From: Hawksworthiomyces lignivorus
Lineage: Eukaryota; Ascomycota; Sordariomycetes; Ophiostomatales; Ophiostomataceae
Length of the DNA: 64,000 nt
Assembly (NCBI GenBank): GCA_002917075.1
Contig: NTMA01000125.1
Coordinates: 39,162-103,161, forward strand
Reading direction: 5' to 3'
In this document: positions 22,475-32,352 of the stretch, one piece after another
Position numbering within the stretch: the first letter of the stretch is position 1
How the letters are laid out: the number at the start of each line of letters is the position of its first letter
Notes under the pieces: generated by a model
The model's input: the letters and a program-made list of their open reading frames with translations, nothing else
The model's database searches: none
What the model was told of the DNA's origin: nothing
Position numbers and translations under genes: made by a program

Positions 22475-22942
22475 ATGTCTGGCATGGACTGGGACAGCGT
22501 CACCAAGATTGGCAGCAAGAACCGCGGCGGCGCCTCGCAGCGCGAGACGGTCATCCGCAGCCGCAGTGCCCTCAACGCCGCCCAGCGCACCGGCGGCGTC
22601 GTTGCCACCGAGAAGAAGTACGCCACCGGCAACTCGACGTCGAAGCCGGCGGTGGAGGGCCAGCACCTGACCAAGGTGGACCGGTCCGACGACATTGTCA
22701 AGGTCAAGCAGGTCGGCAAGGAGGTCGGCGTCATCATCGCCGACCGCCGGTCCAAGATGGAGCCCAAGATGTCGCAGAAGGACCTCGCCGACCGCTGCAA
22801 CACGAAGCAGGCCATTATCGCCGCCATGGAGCGCGGCGAGGGCCAGCCCGACCAGAAGGTGCTCGGCGCCATCGAGCGGGTGCTCAACGTCAAGCTGCGG
22901 GGCAGCGACATCGGCAAGCCCAAGTTTGAGAAGAAGAAATAG
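22475..22942 (+). CDS. mbf1: Multiprotein bridging factor 1
   Basis: This is a conserved transcriptional coactivator that links TBP to bZIP-type activators. It also acts at the ribosome to limit frameshifting when ribosomes collide. The protein has 155 residues in one exon, the usual fungal length. The N-terminal MBF1 domain begins [20 protein letters not shown]. The helix-turn-helix (XRE/Cro-like) domain spans about 85-140, with [20 protein letters not shown] and [20 protein letters not shown]. It ends in the basic tail KPKFEKKK. The window also encodes an ATF1-type bZIP, the class of partner MBF1 bridges, but they lie 40 kb apart and are not an operon. Confidence 0.97.
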   Translation: MSGMDWDSVTKIGSKNRGGASQRETVIRSRSALNAAQRTGGVVATEKKYATGNSTSKPAVEGQHLTKVDRSDDIVKVKQVGKEVGVIIADRRSKMEPKMSQKDLADRCNTKQAIIAAMERGEGQPDQKVLGAIERVLNVKLRGSDIGKPKFEKKK

Positions 22943-23730
22943 ATGACTTCTATGACCTCGTGTCAACCCGGCCAAAAGAGCCCGTGCAGAACACCGTCTC
23001 CGTGCTCACCGGCGAGAGCGGCATCTCGCATGGTCTTGCCTCTGCACACTTCGCACACGCCTATCTCTCCCATCCTCACCACTTTCCCGGCAAATCCGCT
23101 ACGGATCGATTCCCTCTAACGGCGACGCGGGCGGACAACAAGAGAAACAAGCTCTTGTTCGCATTGTTGCAAGGCGGCTCAAATTCTTGGCCATTTTTTT
23201 CTTTTCTTTTTTTTTTGGGACATGCATAAAGTGGTGATCGATCAATATAAATAGACAATATGTATCCCGGCTGTCTTTTTGGCTTTGGGATATATGGAAA
23301 AGTCCAGGGTCTTCTACCCGGATGAGCCAGCATAGCGGAATGAGGGCAGGCTCGCCTTTTAGTTTTGGGTCGCTTTGTTCGTTTACGGGTTTTGTTTTCA
23401 TGGCGACATTTCATATTAGATTGCGGACTCACGGGTCTCAACAAGCAAATGAATAAAACCTTTTTCTCCCAACTTTAGTGTCAAATGATTATGAATGTCG
23501 CCTTTGTTGGCATACCATGTTTCCAGCCTTAGAGGTTGTCTGTCCTTTCACTCATTGAGGCAATCGGAGGTCATCTTGAATATAATTTTCATTAATTTAA
23601 TTAATTTGATTCGCAGCTGTGCTGAATGCAGTGAAGGTATCTTAATGCAGGGCTCCAATCCAACAAACTATATGCAATTTTGTTTCAAATAACAATGCGA
23701 TTCTTTCCTATCCTTTCCTCCTCTCCTCTC
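22943..23730. other. Intergenic between convergent mbf1 and cdt1
   Basis: No gene is seen. This is the 3' flank of both genes, A/T-rich from about 23570 to 23700. Confidence 0.6.
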
Positions 23731-25443
23731 TCATTGAGAGAGACTCTGCACCCGGCTCTGGATGGCCGTCTTGCTCGGCATAAAATCCGTCATCATGATG
23801 ACGATCTCCCGGCCGCCCATGCTGACGATCTGCAGCCACTGCGGGGCGACCTCCTTTGCCAGCAGGCGTACGCACGACGCCGCCTCGTCCCGCGAGATCG
23901 GCAGGCGCATCGAGTCCTTGATCTTGGTCAGGATCGCCGTCATGCCAAACGACGCGCGGCTCTGCCGGCGGCCCATGGACGACGACGCCGTGCACAGCAT
24001 GGCCAGCACCTCGGCAATGTCGCACGCCCGGTGCAGCGCAGCACGGCGCTCCAGCTCCTCGGGCGTCGGCGGCGCAGCGGCGCCGCCCGCCGCCTGCAGC
24101 TGGGCGCGCTGCAGCTGGCGGTACCGGATGCGGTCGAGCAAGTTCATGGGTGCGCCATTGGCACCTGCTGCGGCTGGCCGCTCTGAGGAGTCGAAATCCA
24201 TCTGCGTGTCGTCGCCGTCGTTGTTACCTGTCGCGGCAGCGGCCGCGAGAGGCGCTTTCAGCAGCGCCTCCTTGGCCTCCCGCTCCTGCTTCCGCAGAGC
24301 GATGCCGCGCATCAGCTCTTCTAGCGACCGCTGGCCCTTGGCCCGCGTGGCCGAGCCCTTCACCAGAGAGGCGCACACCGTGACACTGGCCTTGGGGAGA
24401 CCCGCGATGAACTGCTTCGCGTCGACGCCGTCGCTTCCCGGGCCCGCGCAGGCCGCCGCCCATCGGGTGCGGAGATTCGCCTCGAATGCATTTTTCAGCA
24501 CGTCGCCCAGGAGGCGGCTGTGGTCAGCGTTGGGCCGCAGCTCGATGCACACCTTGCCCCGGCCGTAGTCGGAGAGGAACAGCGGGTGCATGTCGCTGCT
24601 GTCGTCCGACTGTGCACCGGCGACGCCGATACACCGCTGCACGTCTTCCAGCGTCACCTTGCGCTTGCCCCAGGCCTGGGCCACGCTAGGACACAGCACG
24701 CGGACATCCACAGGTGCATTGGTCCCCTGGTGCGCGTGCTGGAGAGCGAGCGTCTTCACAATGGCTTCCTGCAGACGGATCAAGTCCAGAAGCTCCAGGG
24801 GAAGCTCCGGCTCCGGCTCAGCCTCTGACTCGCATGGTGTCGTCGGGGTTGTGCTCGCTGGTCGAGGAGACGACGATGTAGAGCGGGGCGGAGAGATGCA
24901 TGCGGACGAAGGTTGAAGATGCAACCGAGCAATTAGCTTGCCTGCTTGGCTGTCACTGTCACTGTCGGTAGCCGACAGAGCGGCGGCTTTGTTCTTGCTG
25001 ACCCGCGTGAAGAGATCAGCAATTGAGGTCGTTGTAGCCTTGTTTGCGCGACGGGCACGCTTTATTGAAGAAGTTGCTTGTTGTTGTTGTTGTTGTGATG
25101 GAATAGCCACCTCTTCGTCTTCAATGGCTTCAGAGGCCCGCCGTTTCCGTTGTTTTGAGGGAGTCGGCAGAGGCGAGGATTTAGTCTGAGCCTTGGCTGA
25201 TGGCTGCGCCGGCGATACAGAGATGACTTCAGTTGTATCGCGCTCCTTCTTCTCTTTTTCCGCCAGAAACCGCTCTGCGTCTTCTGGCCGTATGGTTGTG
25301 ATAGATTTCTTGACTGAGGAAGGTGCGACACGCTTTGATACGCGGCCGAAGCTGTCGATGCCCCTGCCACCAGCAACGGCCCCTAGGCTGGATTGCCTCG
25401 AGGCAGCAGGTGCAGTCCTCGACGAACGAGAGGGACGGCTCAT
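23731..25443 (-). CDS. cdt1: DNA replication licensing factor Cdt1
   Basis: Cdt1 loads the MCM2-7 helicase at origins with ORC and Cdc6. The protein has 570 residues in one exon. The N-terminal 200 residues are basic and disordered, with likely nuclear localisation signals (KQRKRRASEA, KRARRANK) and Ser-Pro/Thr-Pro sites (SPLPTPSK). A short GIDSFGRVSKR lies near residue 30 and is only loosely PIP-box-like. The central winged-helix-type region starts about 215 (LELLDLIRLQEAIVKTLAL, RVLCPSVAQAWGKRKVTLED). The C-terminal MCM-binding winged helix spans about 470-570 (LHRACDIAEVLAMLC, SRDEAASCVRLLAKEVAPQW, GREIVIMMT). Three MluI cell-cycle boxes sit about 300 bp upstream, fitting G1/S control. Fungal Cdt1 sequences diverge strongly, so the call rests on domain order and the C-terminal domain. 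Confidence 0.82.
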   Translation of the reverse strand: MSRPSRSSRTAPAASRQSSLGAVAGGRGIDSFGRVSKRVAPSSVKKSITTIRPEDAERFLAEKEKKERDTTEVISVSPAQPSAKAQTKSSPLPTPSKQRKRRASEAIEDEEVAIPSQQQQQQATSSIKRARRANKATTTSIADLFTRVSKNKAAALSATDSDSDSQAGKLIARLHLQPSSACISPPRSTSSSPRPASTTPTTPCESEAEPEPELPLELLDLIRLQEAIVKTLALQHAHQGTNAPVDVRVLCPSVAQAWGKRKVTLEDVQRCIGVAGAQSDDSSDMHPLFLSDYGRGKVCIELRPNADHSRLLGDVLKNAFEANLRTRWAAACAGPGSDGVDAKQFIAGLPKASVTVCASLVKGSATRAKGQRSLEELMRGIALRKQEREAKEALLKAPLAAAAATGNNDGDDTQMDFDSSERPAAAGANGAPMNLLDRIRYRQLQRAQLQAAGGAAAPPTPEELERRAALHRACDIAEVLAMLCTASSSMGRRQSRASFGMTAILTKIKDSMRLPISRDEAASCVRLLAKEVAPQWLQIVSMGGREIVIMMTDFMPSKTAIQSRVQSLSQ

Positions 25444-26294
25444 TTTCGCTCCTGCCTTTATGGAGATCGAGAAACTGCCGTAAAATAAGAGGGATCCTCA
25501 AGGAAAAATAAACGTTAAATTTCGTAAATTCTCGTCTTGCACTTTGGAATTGTCAAGCAGAAAAAGATCAAGTTAAAGTACGGAATGGAGGCGTGGTTGA
25601 AAATAAAAAAGAATGAAGAGAAGAGAGGAGAGCTGTGGGAATGGAGAAAAGCACGGATTGAATTATTTTGGCTCCTTTATTAGAATGCACGCATTAACAG
25701 TGGGCTACGCTCTTCCAAGGGGCATTGTGAGGATCTGGGATCCACCTAACGCGTCGGACGCGTCCACGCTGATATACTCAAAAACGCGTAAAGTGGTGGA
25801 GACTAGGTTGAACGTGCACCAGGTTGCCGCGCGAACTGGGCGGGCCGCTTTTTTGGGCGCCATGGTGATGCTAGTGCAAGAGCGTATCAGTTCTTCTTAT
25901 TCCCACCAGAGAGCTGGAGCCGAAACTGAAATTAGCACGAATACACGAAGTCAACAACAGGAAGACTACTCTGTATTACGGCACGCAAATTTTCGCAATC
26001 CAAAGTTCGCTGTTCACAAGCTTTTGACCACTCACGACTAAGAGATCACGTGCAACGAGCAGAATCAATTTTTACTACTAGCGAGGACGCGGAGACATCT
26101 CTCATCTACACGTAAATTTAGCGAGCTCTACTGCCTTACGAGCACATGAAAATCACACGGAAATGTGTATCTACGCAAAAGAAATCGTATAAGGAAAATA
26201 AAGCAAAAATATATGCTTCTTTCTTTAAAGTAAATTTAAATAAATAAGACCACAAAAATAGAACTAAGAAAAAATAATTCTAAATTAAAAAAAA
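25444..26294. other. cdt1 upstream region
   Basis: This is the promoter of cdt1, with an MCB cluster at 25749-25789. An open frame at 25613-26041 on the plus strand has no family features and overlaps the cluster, so I treat it as chance. The far part (26100-26294) is A/T-rich and flanks the 5S gene. Confidence 0.55.
25749..25789. promoter_or_regulatory. Cluster of three MluI cell-cycle boxes (ACGCGT)
   Basis: Perfect ACGCGT hexamers lie at 25749-25754, 25758-25763 and 25784-25789. The first two are nine bases apart. They are 306-346 bp upstream of the cdt1 start codon. ACGCGT is the binding site of MBF/DSC1 (Mbp1/Res1-Swi6/Cdc10), which drives G1/S genes. Fission yeast cdt1 is an MBF target. 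A single hexamer is common by chance, but three in 41 bp is not. Confidence 0.7.
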
Positions 26295-26295
26295 A
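26287..26295 (-). terminator. Pol III oligo-T terminator of the 5S gene
   Basis: Nine A residues on the plus strand give a T9 run directly at the 3' end of the 5S gene. This is sufficient for RNA polymerase III termination. Confidence 0.85.
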
Positions 26296-26413
26296 CGTAC
26301 AGCAGCGGGTATTCGCTGGTCGTCACCGACCCAACTACTAATCCGCCGATTACTGGTTTAACTAGGGGAGAGCGGACGGGATCCCGTGCTTTCCAGTATC
26401 TATGGCCGTACGT
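26295..26413 (-). rRNA. rrn5: 5S ribosomal RNA gene
   Basis: The minus strand from 26413 to 26295 (119 nt, the usual size) matches fungal 5S rRNA end to end. It starts ACGTACGGCCATAG. Helix-III-loop sequence GGGATCCCGTCCGCTCTCCC follows. The highly conserved internal promoter and helix IV/V region is present as GGATTAGTAGTTGGGTCGG and TGACGACCAGCGAAT, ending CGCTGCTGTACGT. Helix I pairs the two ends (ACGTAC with GTACGT). Helix II pairs ATACTGG with CCAGTAAT, a stem that differs from the Neurospora version in both arms, so the changes look compensated. A run of nine T follows at once on the transcribed strand (26295 down to 26287), a Pol III terminator. It stands alone, as expected for Pezizomycotina with dispersed 5S genes. 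Confidence 0.93.
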
Positions 26414-27146
26414 GAAAGACCTCGGTACAACATCAAAATTATATAGCCGATTTTTTTTTTTTGTGTGTTTTTGTAACAGACATGTAAATGCCCTCTACGA
26501 GTACAGCTTTGAAGTTACTCTACAATCTTTCTTTTACATGCAAATCCACGGCAGTTTTGGATACTACACCGAGGCTTAATAAAAAGAAAAAAAGTTCTGG
26601 AATATTCATCGGCAATTAAGTCGCGTGTTGCGTTTCCAGAAGGGGACGAGCAAAAGCCATGTAAAATAAATCTCGAATACGAAACTCGTTAATTAATAAT
26701 AATTCGTACGGTAGTACCCAGTCGAGCCAGTACATGAAATCTTCTGATCGGAATTCCAAGCAAGCCATCACCAAATTTCTGCTTATTATTATGGATCTTC
26801 TTTCCCGATCCTTGTACTTTGCTTTTTATTAAACAAACAAACAAAAAAATCCATAAGTGGGTGATATGAGTAAAGGAGCGTATGGCAGAAGTAGGAGAAA
26901 ACAAATACACAAGTCGTGTGCTCTGTATCTTCTGCCTTTTTATTTCTTTCTTTTTCAATCCATATCTCCTCATAGTTTTTGTTCCCTTTTGATGCCCTTC
27001 CTTTTTTGTAACCGTCGCTCTTTGCTTTCTAAACAGACATATCAAAACATATTAAAACACCGTAGAATGCAGATTTGAAAATACAGGACTATTCGCACAG
27101 AAAAATGCGCAAGGAGTCTCGCGATTCGGAAAGCAGGTACTGCCTC
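26414..27146. other. Intergenic, 5S gene to small spliced gene
   Basis: No gene is seen. The sequence is A/T-rich with simple (AAAC)n near 26832-26850. Confidence 0.5.
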
Positions 27147-27422
27147 TCAGTGCCGCACCGGAGACACGCCATTTTTGTTTACCATGGACGACGGATACCA
27201 ATGGTCACTCCGGAAGTTGACAGGGCTTGGAGGCGGAGGCGCTGGAACCGTGTAGTCTTGTTCTCGAATAGAATATACCGGGGCACCGGTACCGAGGTAG
27301 CTTGGCTGAGACGCCACGAGGGTGGCGTTGAGATTGGCAAAGAATTCAGGGGAAGTAACAATCTGCAGTCCCCCCTTCCGCTGGGGGGCGACAGGGACTG
27401 GCGCGAGAATTTGGCTGGGCAT
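27147..27422 (-). CDS. Small hypothetical protein with a 5'-leader intron
   Basis: The protein has 91 residues, starts MPSQILAPVPVAPQRKGGLQ and contains SPEFFANLNATLVASQP, then a Pro-rich stretch (VPAPPPPSPVN). The case for a real gene is a well-formed intron just upstream. It has a GTAAGC donor at 27517, a CTAAC branch and a CCCGCAG acceptor ending at 27452, and it sits 29 nt before the ATG. The frame is closed by a stop just 5' of that donor, so translation should begin at this ATG. A GTAAAC donor-like site near the C-terminus (after WYPSSM) means the last residues may differ. I see no signal peptide, membrane segment or known domain. Function unknown. Confidence 0.5.
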   Translation of the reverse strand: MPSQILAPVPVAPQRKGGLQIVTSPEFFANLNATLVASQPSYLGTGAPVYSIREQDYTVPAPPPPSPVNFRSDHWYPSSMVNKNGVSPVRH

Positions 27423-27451
27423 TTTGAAGACAGAAAGCAGCTGGCGTTGAG

Positions 27452-27517
27452 CTGCGGGAAAGCATTGGTGTTAGTCTTTAATTGTGAAATGGAAAACAAG
27501 AATCACAGGATGCTTAC
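27452..27517 (-). other. Predicted 5'-UTR intron
   Basis: This is a 66-nt minus-strand intron with donor GTAAGC, CTAAC branch site and CCCGCAG acceptor. It lies between a non-coding first exon and the small gene at 27147-27422. Confidence 0.6.
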
Positions 27518-30500
27518 CTTGAGACTAATATAGTCGGCAACGGCGTCTTATAAGACCGTAAGTATGAGCTTTAAGCGGTCACAAAAGAGTAGCCGAAAAC
27601 TACTATCGAGAGCTGAGAAGCTGAAGAGTGATGTGGAAGAAGAGGAAAAGAGAACCGAGGTAAGTGGTTTTATTTCGCCGGCTTGTGAAGACACAAATGC
27701 TGCCGCTGCGGCTTCTTTAGAGGACCTGTGCCTTGGCTGATCGAATAGTATTAAGATGCAGGAGATGATCGAAAGACAGGCGACTATAGTATCCTAGAAT
27801 GGAAGAAGCGAAAGAATCTCAGAGCTATAGTAGTTTTTAGACTTTGGAATATGGCGTTCAAGAAAAGAGAAATGGAGAACGAGTTGGTGACGAAGAAGTG
27901 AACTGAGCAGGTGCAGGAGTGGACGTATTTGTATGCAATGGGCATAGTTTAGTTCTTATCCTTAGAAGTCCCACGGCCACAAAGACAACATGTAAAAGAG
28001 GAAGGGGGAGGGGGGTGTAAATGAAAGGATAGGTGTATGGCAGGGCTGAGAGACGCCCAGGAGTAACAAAGGGAAGGAAGGGTAAACGGTGGATGGGAAA
28101 CGAGGCAAATGTGCCAAATGAACAAGAAATACGGGCAACGGGTTACATGGCTGCATTTGTTCAACAAATCTGTTTTAAGAATTTAGCAGAATAGAAGGCC
28201 AGAGAAAGAAACAAGGGCAAGGGGAAGCAAATTTCGTCGGCACGGCAGGCATCCATCCCATAGGACAGACAAATTTGTGGGAGTACGACTACAGTGTTAC
28301 GTATCATACATTCCACAGTCGCAGCTCAGGCAGAAAGTAAGTCCACGATTTTTTTTTTTTTGTTTGCGCCCGCCGCTCTAGATCTTTCCTTGCCCCTTTT
28401 CATCGTACACAAGGGAAAAAGCGCCAGGAGAAAAGAAGAAAGAGGAAGCACAGAGCCGTTTGTTCCTCGCTGAACTAGCTCGTTAGTCGTCGTCGCCCCT
28501 GTTGCGCCGGCCTCTTTCCCGGATTAACACCTTCTATTTTCTGCTTCTTTTCCTTTTCCGAAAGATCAGAGTCCCACGGAGAAGAAGACTCGTAAAGGAT
28601 TATGCACTAAAAGCCTCGTTTATTCTTATTTTCTGGGGTAAGCTATACTTGGGGGGTGTGTTTTTGTGGAGATAGGGGGTGTGTAACTGACACTTGCTCA
28701 GTAATTTAGTCGGCATTATTCCGTCTTGTGGTTGTCGGAAACATCTCCGGGGAAAGCGGCTAGAAGGGTATGTATGTGGAAAACGAAAGAAAGCACACAG
28801 AGGACGTGCTAATGCTCGCCATGATCGAAAGAGCAGGAAGAAAACAGATGCTGCAGCGCTTTCTTGAGTGTGATCAGGCTTCTATTTCCGGTTTTTTTGC
28901 TTTTCTTTTCTTTTCTACTCACCCTTTGTTGTGTTCTTTGCGCCTTTGAATTGTGACCTGCTGTCAATCGAATCCTCTGTTTCTGATTTGTGTTCTCTGG
29001 CGGTTGTTTATTCTCTCGTAATTCATCACATCCTTCGGCTTTTTTTTTCATTTCCATAGCAGCTCCTATACGCTCCTTCATTCACTCATCACCGCTTGTC
29101 TTGTTTTCCTACAGCCTATAGGCTAGCTGAGAAAGGGGGAAGCCTTGTAAATGAGTACACTAGGTCTTTAATCTAGAGGCCGAGAGTACGCCACGACGTT
29201 CAATTTTACAGCAGGCATTGGCAGTGACCGAACCGAAAACCAGCGGTCTGAAATTTCTTGACTCCGTGGGCTGAGCGGTGGTAACATTGATGGAATGAGG
29301 AAGGAGTAAAAAAAGGAGGGAGTGGAGACCGGATGTGCATCACACACGCACAGGGAGAGTGCTGAGTGCTTCTTGTTTCAGTAGGTCAGTAACTTGACAG
29401 CATCAGGACACAAGAGATCCAGGCTCATAATCTTGGCCCTTCTTGCTTCTATTCACTGAGTAATTGCGATCTAGTTCAGAGTATCCGTGCCTTGGGAGGT
29501 AAAAGAATCAGCAAGCGGACCGCCGAAATAAAGCACCATTATGGAGTGATTACTCCGTGATTTGTCCCAGCTGTCTCTTTTGCACATTGTCCGATTACTT
29601 GCTGGAAAAAATTGCTGTTTTGGGGAAATTGGTTGCTAGCGGCGCCGAACATTCGGTGGATGCTGTGGGGTAAGGCTGGAATTCGGATTCTGAATCCTCA
29701 TTCCGGGGGATGCAATGAGTGTCACCTGGAATGGAGATGGGGGTGGCTTGGTACGACCGCCCCCTTCTCCATATGCGTAGTTGTTGCGTAGTCTTCCACA
29801 CGCAAAGAAATAGCTGGGGCTTTGGTAATGACATGCTCGTATTACTCTATAACACCATTCGTTTATATTGGGAAAATAACAATGTGTTTTACCTGACCAA
29901 AGTCAATTCTTCGGTAGGATAGTACAAGTTTGTCCAGTTTGCTCAACCACAAACATATCCAAGATACTGCTTCCACGAATAATCCGTTGCAAAAGATACG
30001 CTATTTGCTAGCAATCAGCTGCGAATATCTGCTAAAATTAGGCGGACGATGAGGTTTTTTTTGTTTGTTTGTTTGCAAAACTGAGCAATCAACTGAAGAA
30101 TACTTTTAGTATGGCGGTAAGAGTGCGATTTTGATGATCAGGTACTTTGACAAGCCTAATAGAGCTTCGACAATTTCACTTTGGTTGATTTGCAGTAGCT
30201 ATCACCCAGCTTCAGGTACTTTCTATGATTGAGACATTGCCTACTCGTCATAATGACAGAGAGGAGACGGTTTTTGAATGAACCATAGCGCTGAGTACAG
30301 TCCATTCTCTACTACCATGCCCAAAACGTTGTTTGGTCTCAGAGCTGCATGTCTCAGGATGACTGCCTTTTACTTGCCGGATCTAGAAATGGCTTTCGAC
30401 TAAGAGTATTCCTATGCTTCAATGAGCTATATCGCAGGCACCTTGAAAAGAAGAGTAATTAATTGCAAAAAGACGAAGGAAAAACAAAGCATCATCTGAG

Positions 30501-32352
30501 ACACGGGGCCGTCATGCCGGTAGTCTCTCAGTCATAATAGATCCTACAGAGACGACCATCTAGTCGACTCAGTCAGAACAGATGTTCTTCTCAGCTGATT
30601 CTTGAACGCAAAGGCACTCGCGAAACAAACAAGAGAATCTCAGTTCTGGCTTTCACGTTAACAAGATGGTTAATTGGCCTTCCCTACACATTGCCCAAGG
30701 CATGGATGTCTGCTGTTTACTCGTACACAATCACTCGGACGGCACATACCTCGGCCGTAACATATGTCGCTGTTGAATGTGGACGGCATCCCTCCTTAAC
30801 ACGAGATGAACCGCAATGAGCCAAGAGTGACCAGGTTACATCAGCAACTCTCACCCGACCGAGCCAGCTTCGTTCACACTCCGTATGCTCGTCATACTGC
30901 GCAAGCGCATTGCCAGCACTTTTTGCTTCATTTAAAGCCCGACCCACAAGCCTCCCACGGGCGCTATTTGGCAATCAGGCATTCCACAAAAAAGTGGAAA
31001 GCGTAGAGGCGGCGGTCGGTGTTCCCGCTTTGTTCTTTTCACTGTTGACCATATTATTGTCAACACTCACCGAGACGGGGCACCGCTGAGAAAAAGCTAT
31101 GGGGCGTTGACGTGCATTTTGTGGAACATGGGTCGTCGGTGCGGAAGACTCTAAGAGGAGCCGTCCAAGTTTTACCTTCAGCTCAGTGCACTGTACCCAC
31201 TGTAGCACAGCAGTCGATTATAGGCGTGGATATTTTCTTTTCCTTCTTGCACTTGCACGTCTCCCGCCTATTCATTTAATTCAAGCTATTTATAAGAAAA
31301 AGAAAAAGAACATTTTACCCCAGATTTTCCCGCGCTTCTGGAACGCGGGCCGTTGGAGAGGAAAATATACAGAAGCTCTGTACGCTCTGCATTGCTTCTA
31401 ATTTCCTTCTTTCCTTCTTATTCTCAAGATCGCCTTGCAGCTTTTCTCTCCTGGCTGATCAGGTTCATACCGTCGATCCTGTTAGACTGATATTAACAGT
31501 TTATTCCATATTTTCAGCCGCAGGTTAAAGAGGAGATGCGGTAAGAAAAAAACGTGGCATAGGAATTAAATAAATTTCTCCTATGACTCTGCAGTTATCG
31601 CGCATTTAAATACACGTACACAGGATGTCATAAACCTGTATGATGAGCCGCCGTGTTGACGTGTCCCTTCACCTACGGAACACGCCGTCGTGCCGTCTCT
31701 CACGCGTCCAGGCTCTCTCTGTTTTATGAATTCTCCAAACAAGAACAGAAGAGGGGCGTAGGACTTGAAAAAAAGAAAAGAAACGAGAAACGAAAGTTGC
31801 GGTGTAGCCCGTTGATGCATACATATGCATACATAAAACATTGCCCGGACGCATGCACACCAAATAGGACACGGACATGTCAAGTGTGAGTATACATATA
31901 TAACGGCAAAATAAACAAAGCGTAACGAAAAAGAAAGCACACGAGCAAGCAGGATTTGACTGCGTTTCCTCTTTCTTTCGACTCATAAGTTTACGCAGCG
32001 GGAGGAAATAAGCGTAGAGGCGTAAGACGCGACATGAATGATCTCTATCTCTATGACTCAACCCACCTCTGCAGTTCATCCCTCCTTGCAGTGAAAATTA
32101 AATAAAAACGAGCTCATAATAGTGTCAATCTAGACATGCGTTGCGCAACATCTGAATCGTGCTAGCTGGGAGAGAGACGGCAGATAGAGGTCGCGGAATG
32201 AAGCGGGAGAAGAGCTCTGCAAATTGGATTACCGCAGTGTACAGCCACGGGCTAAAGGATCTTTGACACTTATCGGCCGCCTTCCCACTGAGAGATGGAC
32301 GCAAACAATAAACTTTTTATAGCATTCCTTTCCGTCTATAATTTCCCATAGC
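27518..32352. other. Gene-poor region, about 4.8 kb
   Basis: No supportable gene or RNA gene is seen. Frames are short on both strands and lack splice continuity. It contains simple tracts: a T run near 28350, a G-rich GGGGGGTGTGT stretch near 28650-28690, and (TTTG)n near 30055-30075. The left end is probably promoter for the small gene at 27147. I found no inverted-terminal-repeat element. Confidence 0.45.

Noticed and set aside
25613..26041. 142-residue open frame on the plus strand near cdt1
   Set aside because: No family features or codon pattern of the other genes. It overlaps the MCB cluster and the cdt1 promoter, so it is more likely chance.
28960..28990. CAATCGAATCC resembling a B box
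   Set aside because: The upstream 70 bases are T-rich with no D arm or anticodon stem, so not a tRNA.
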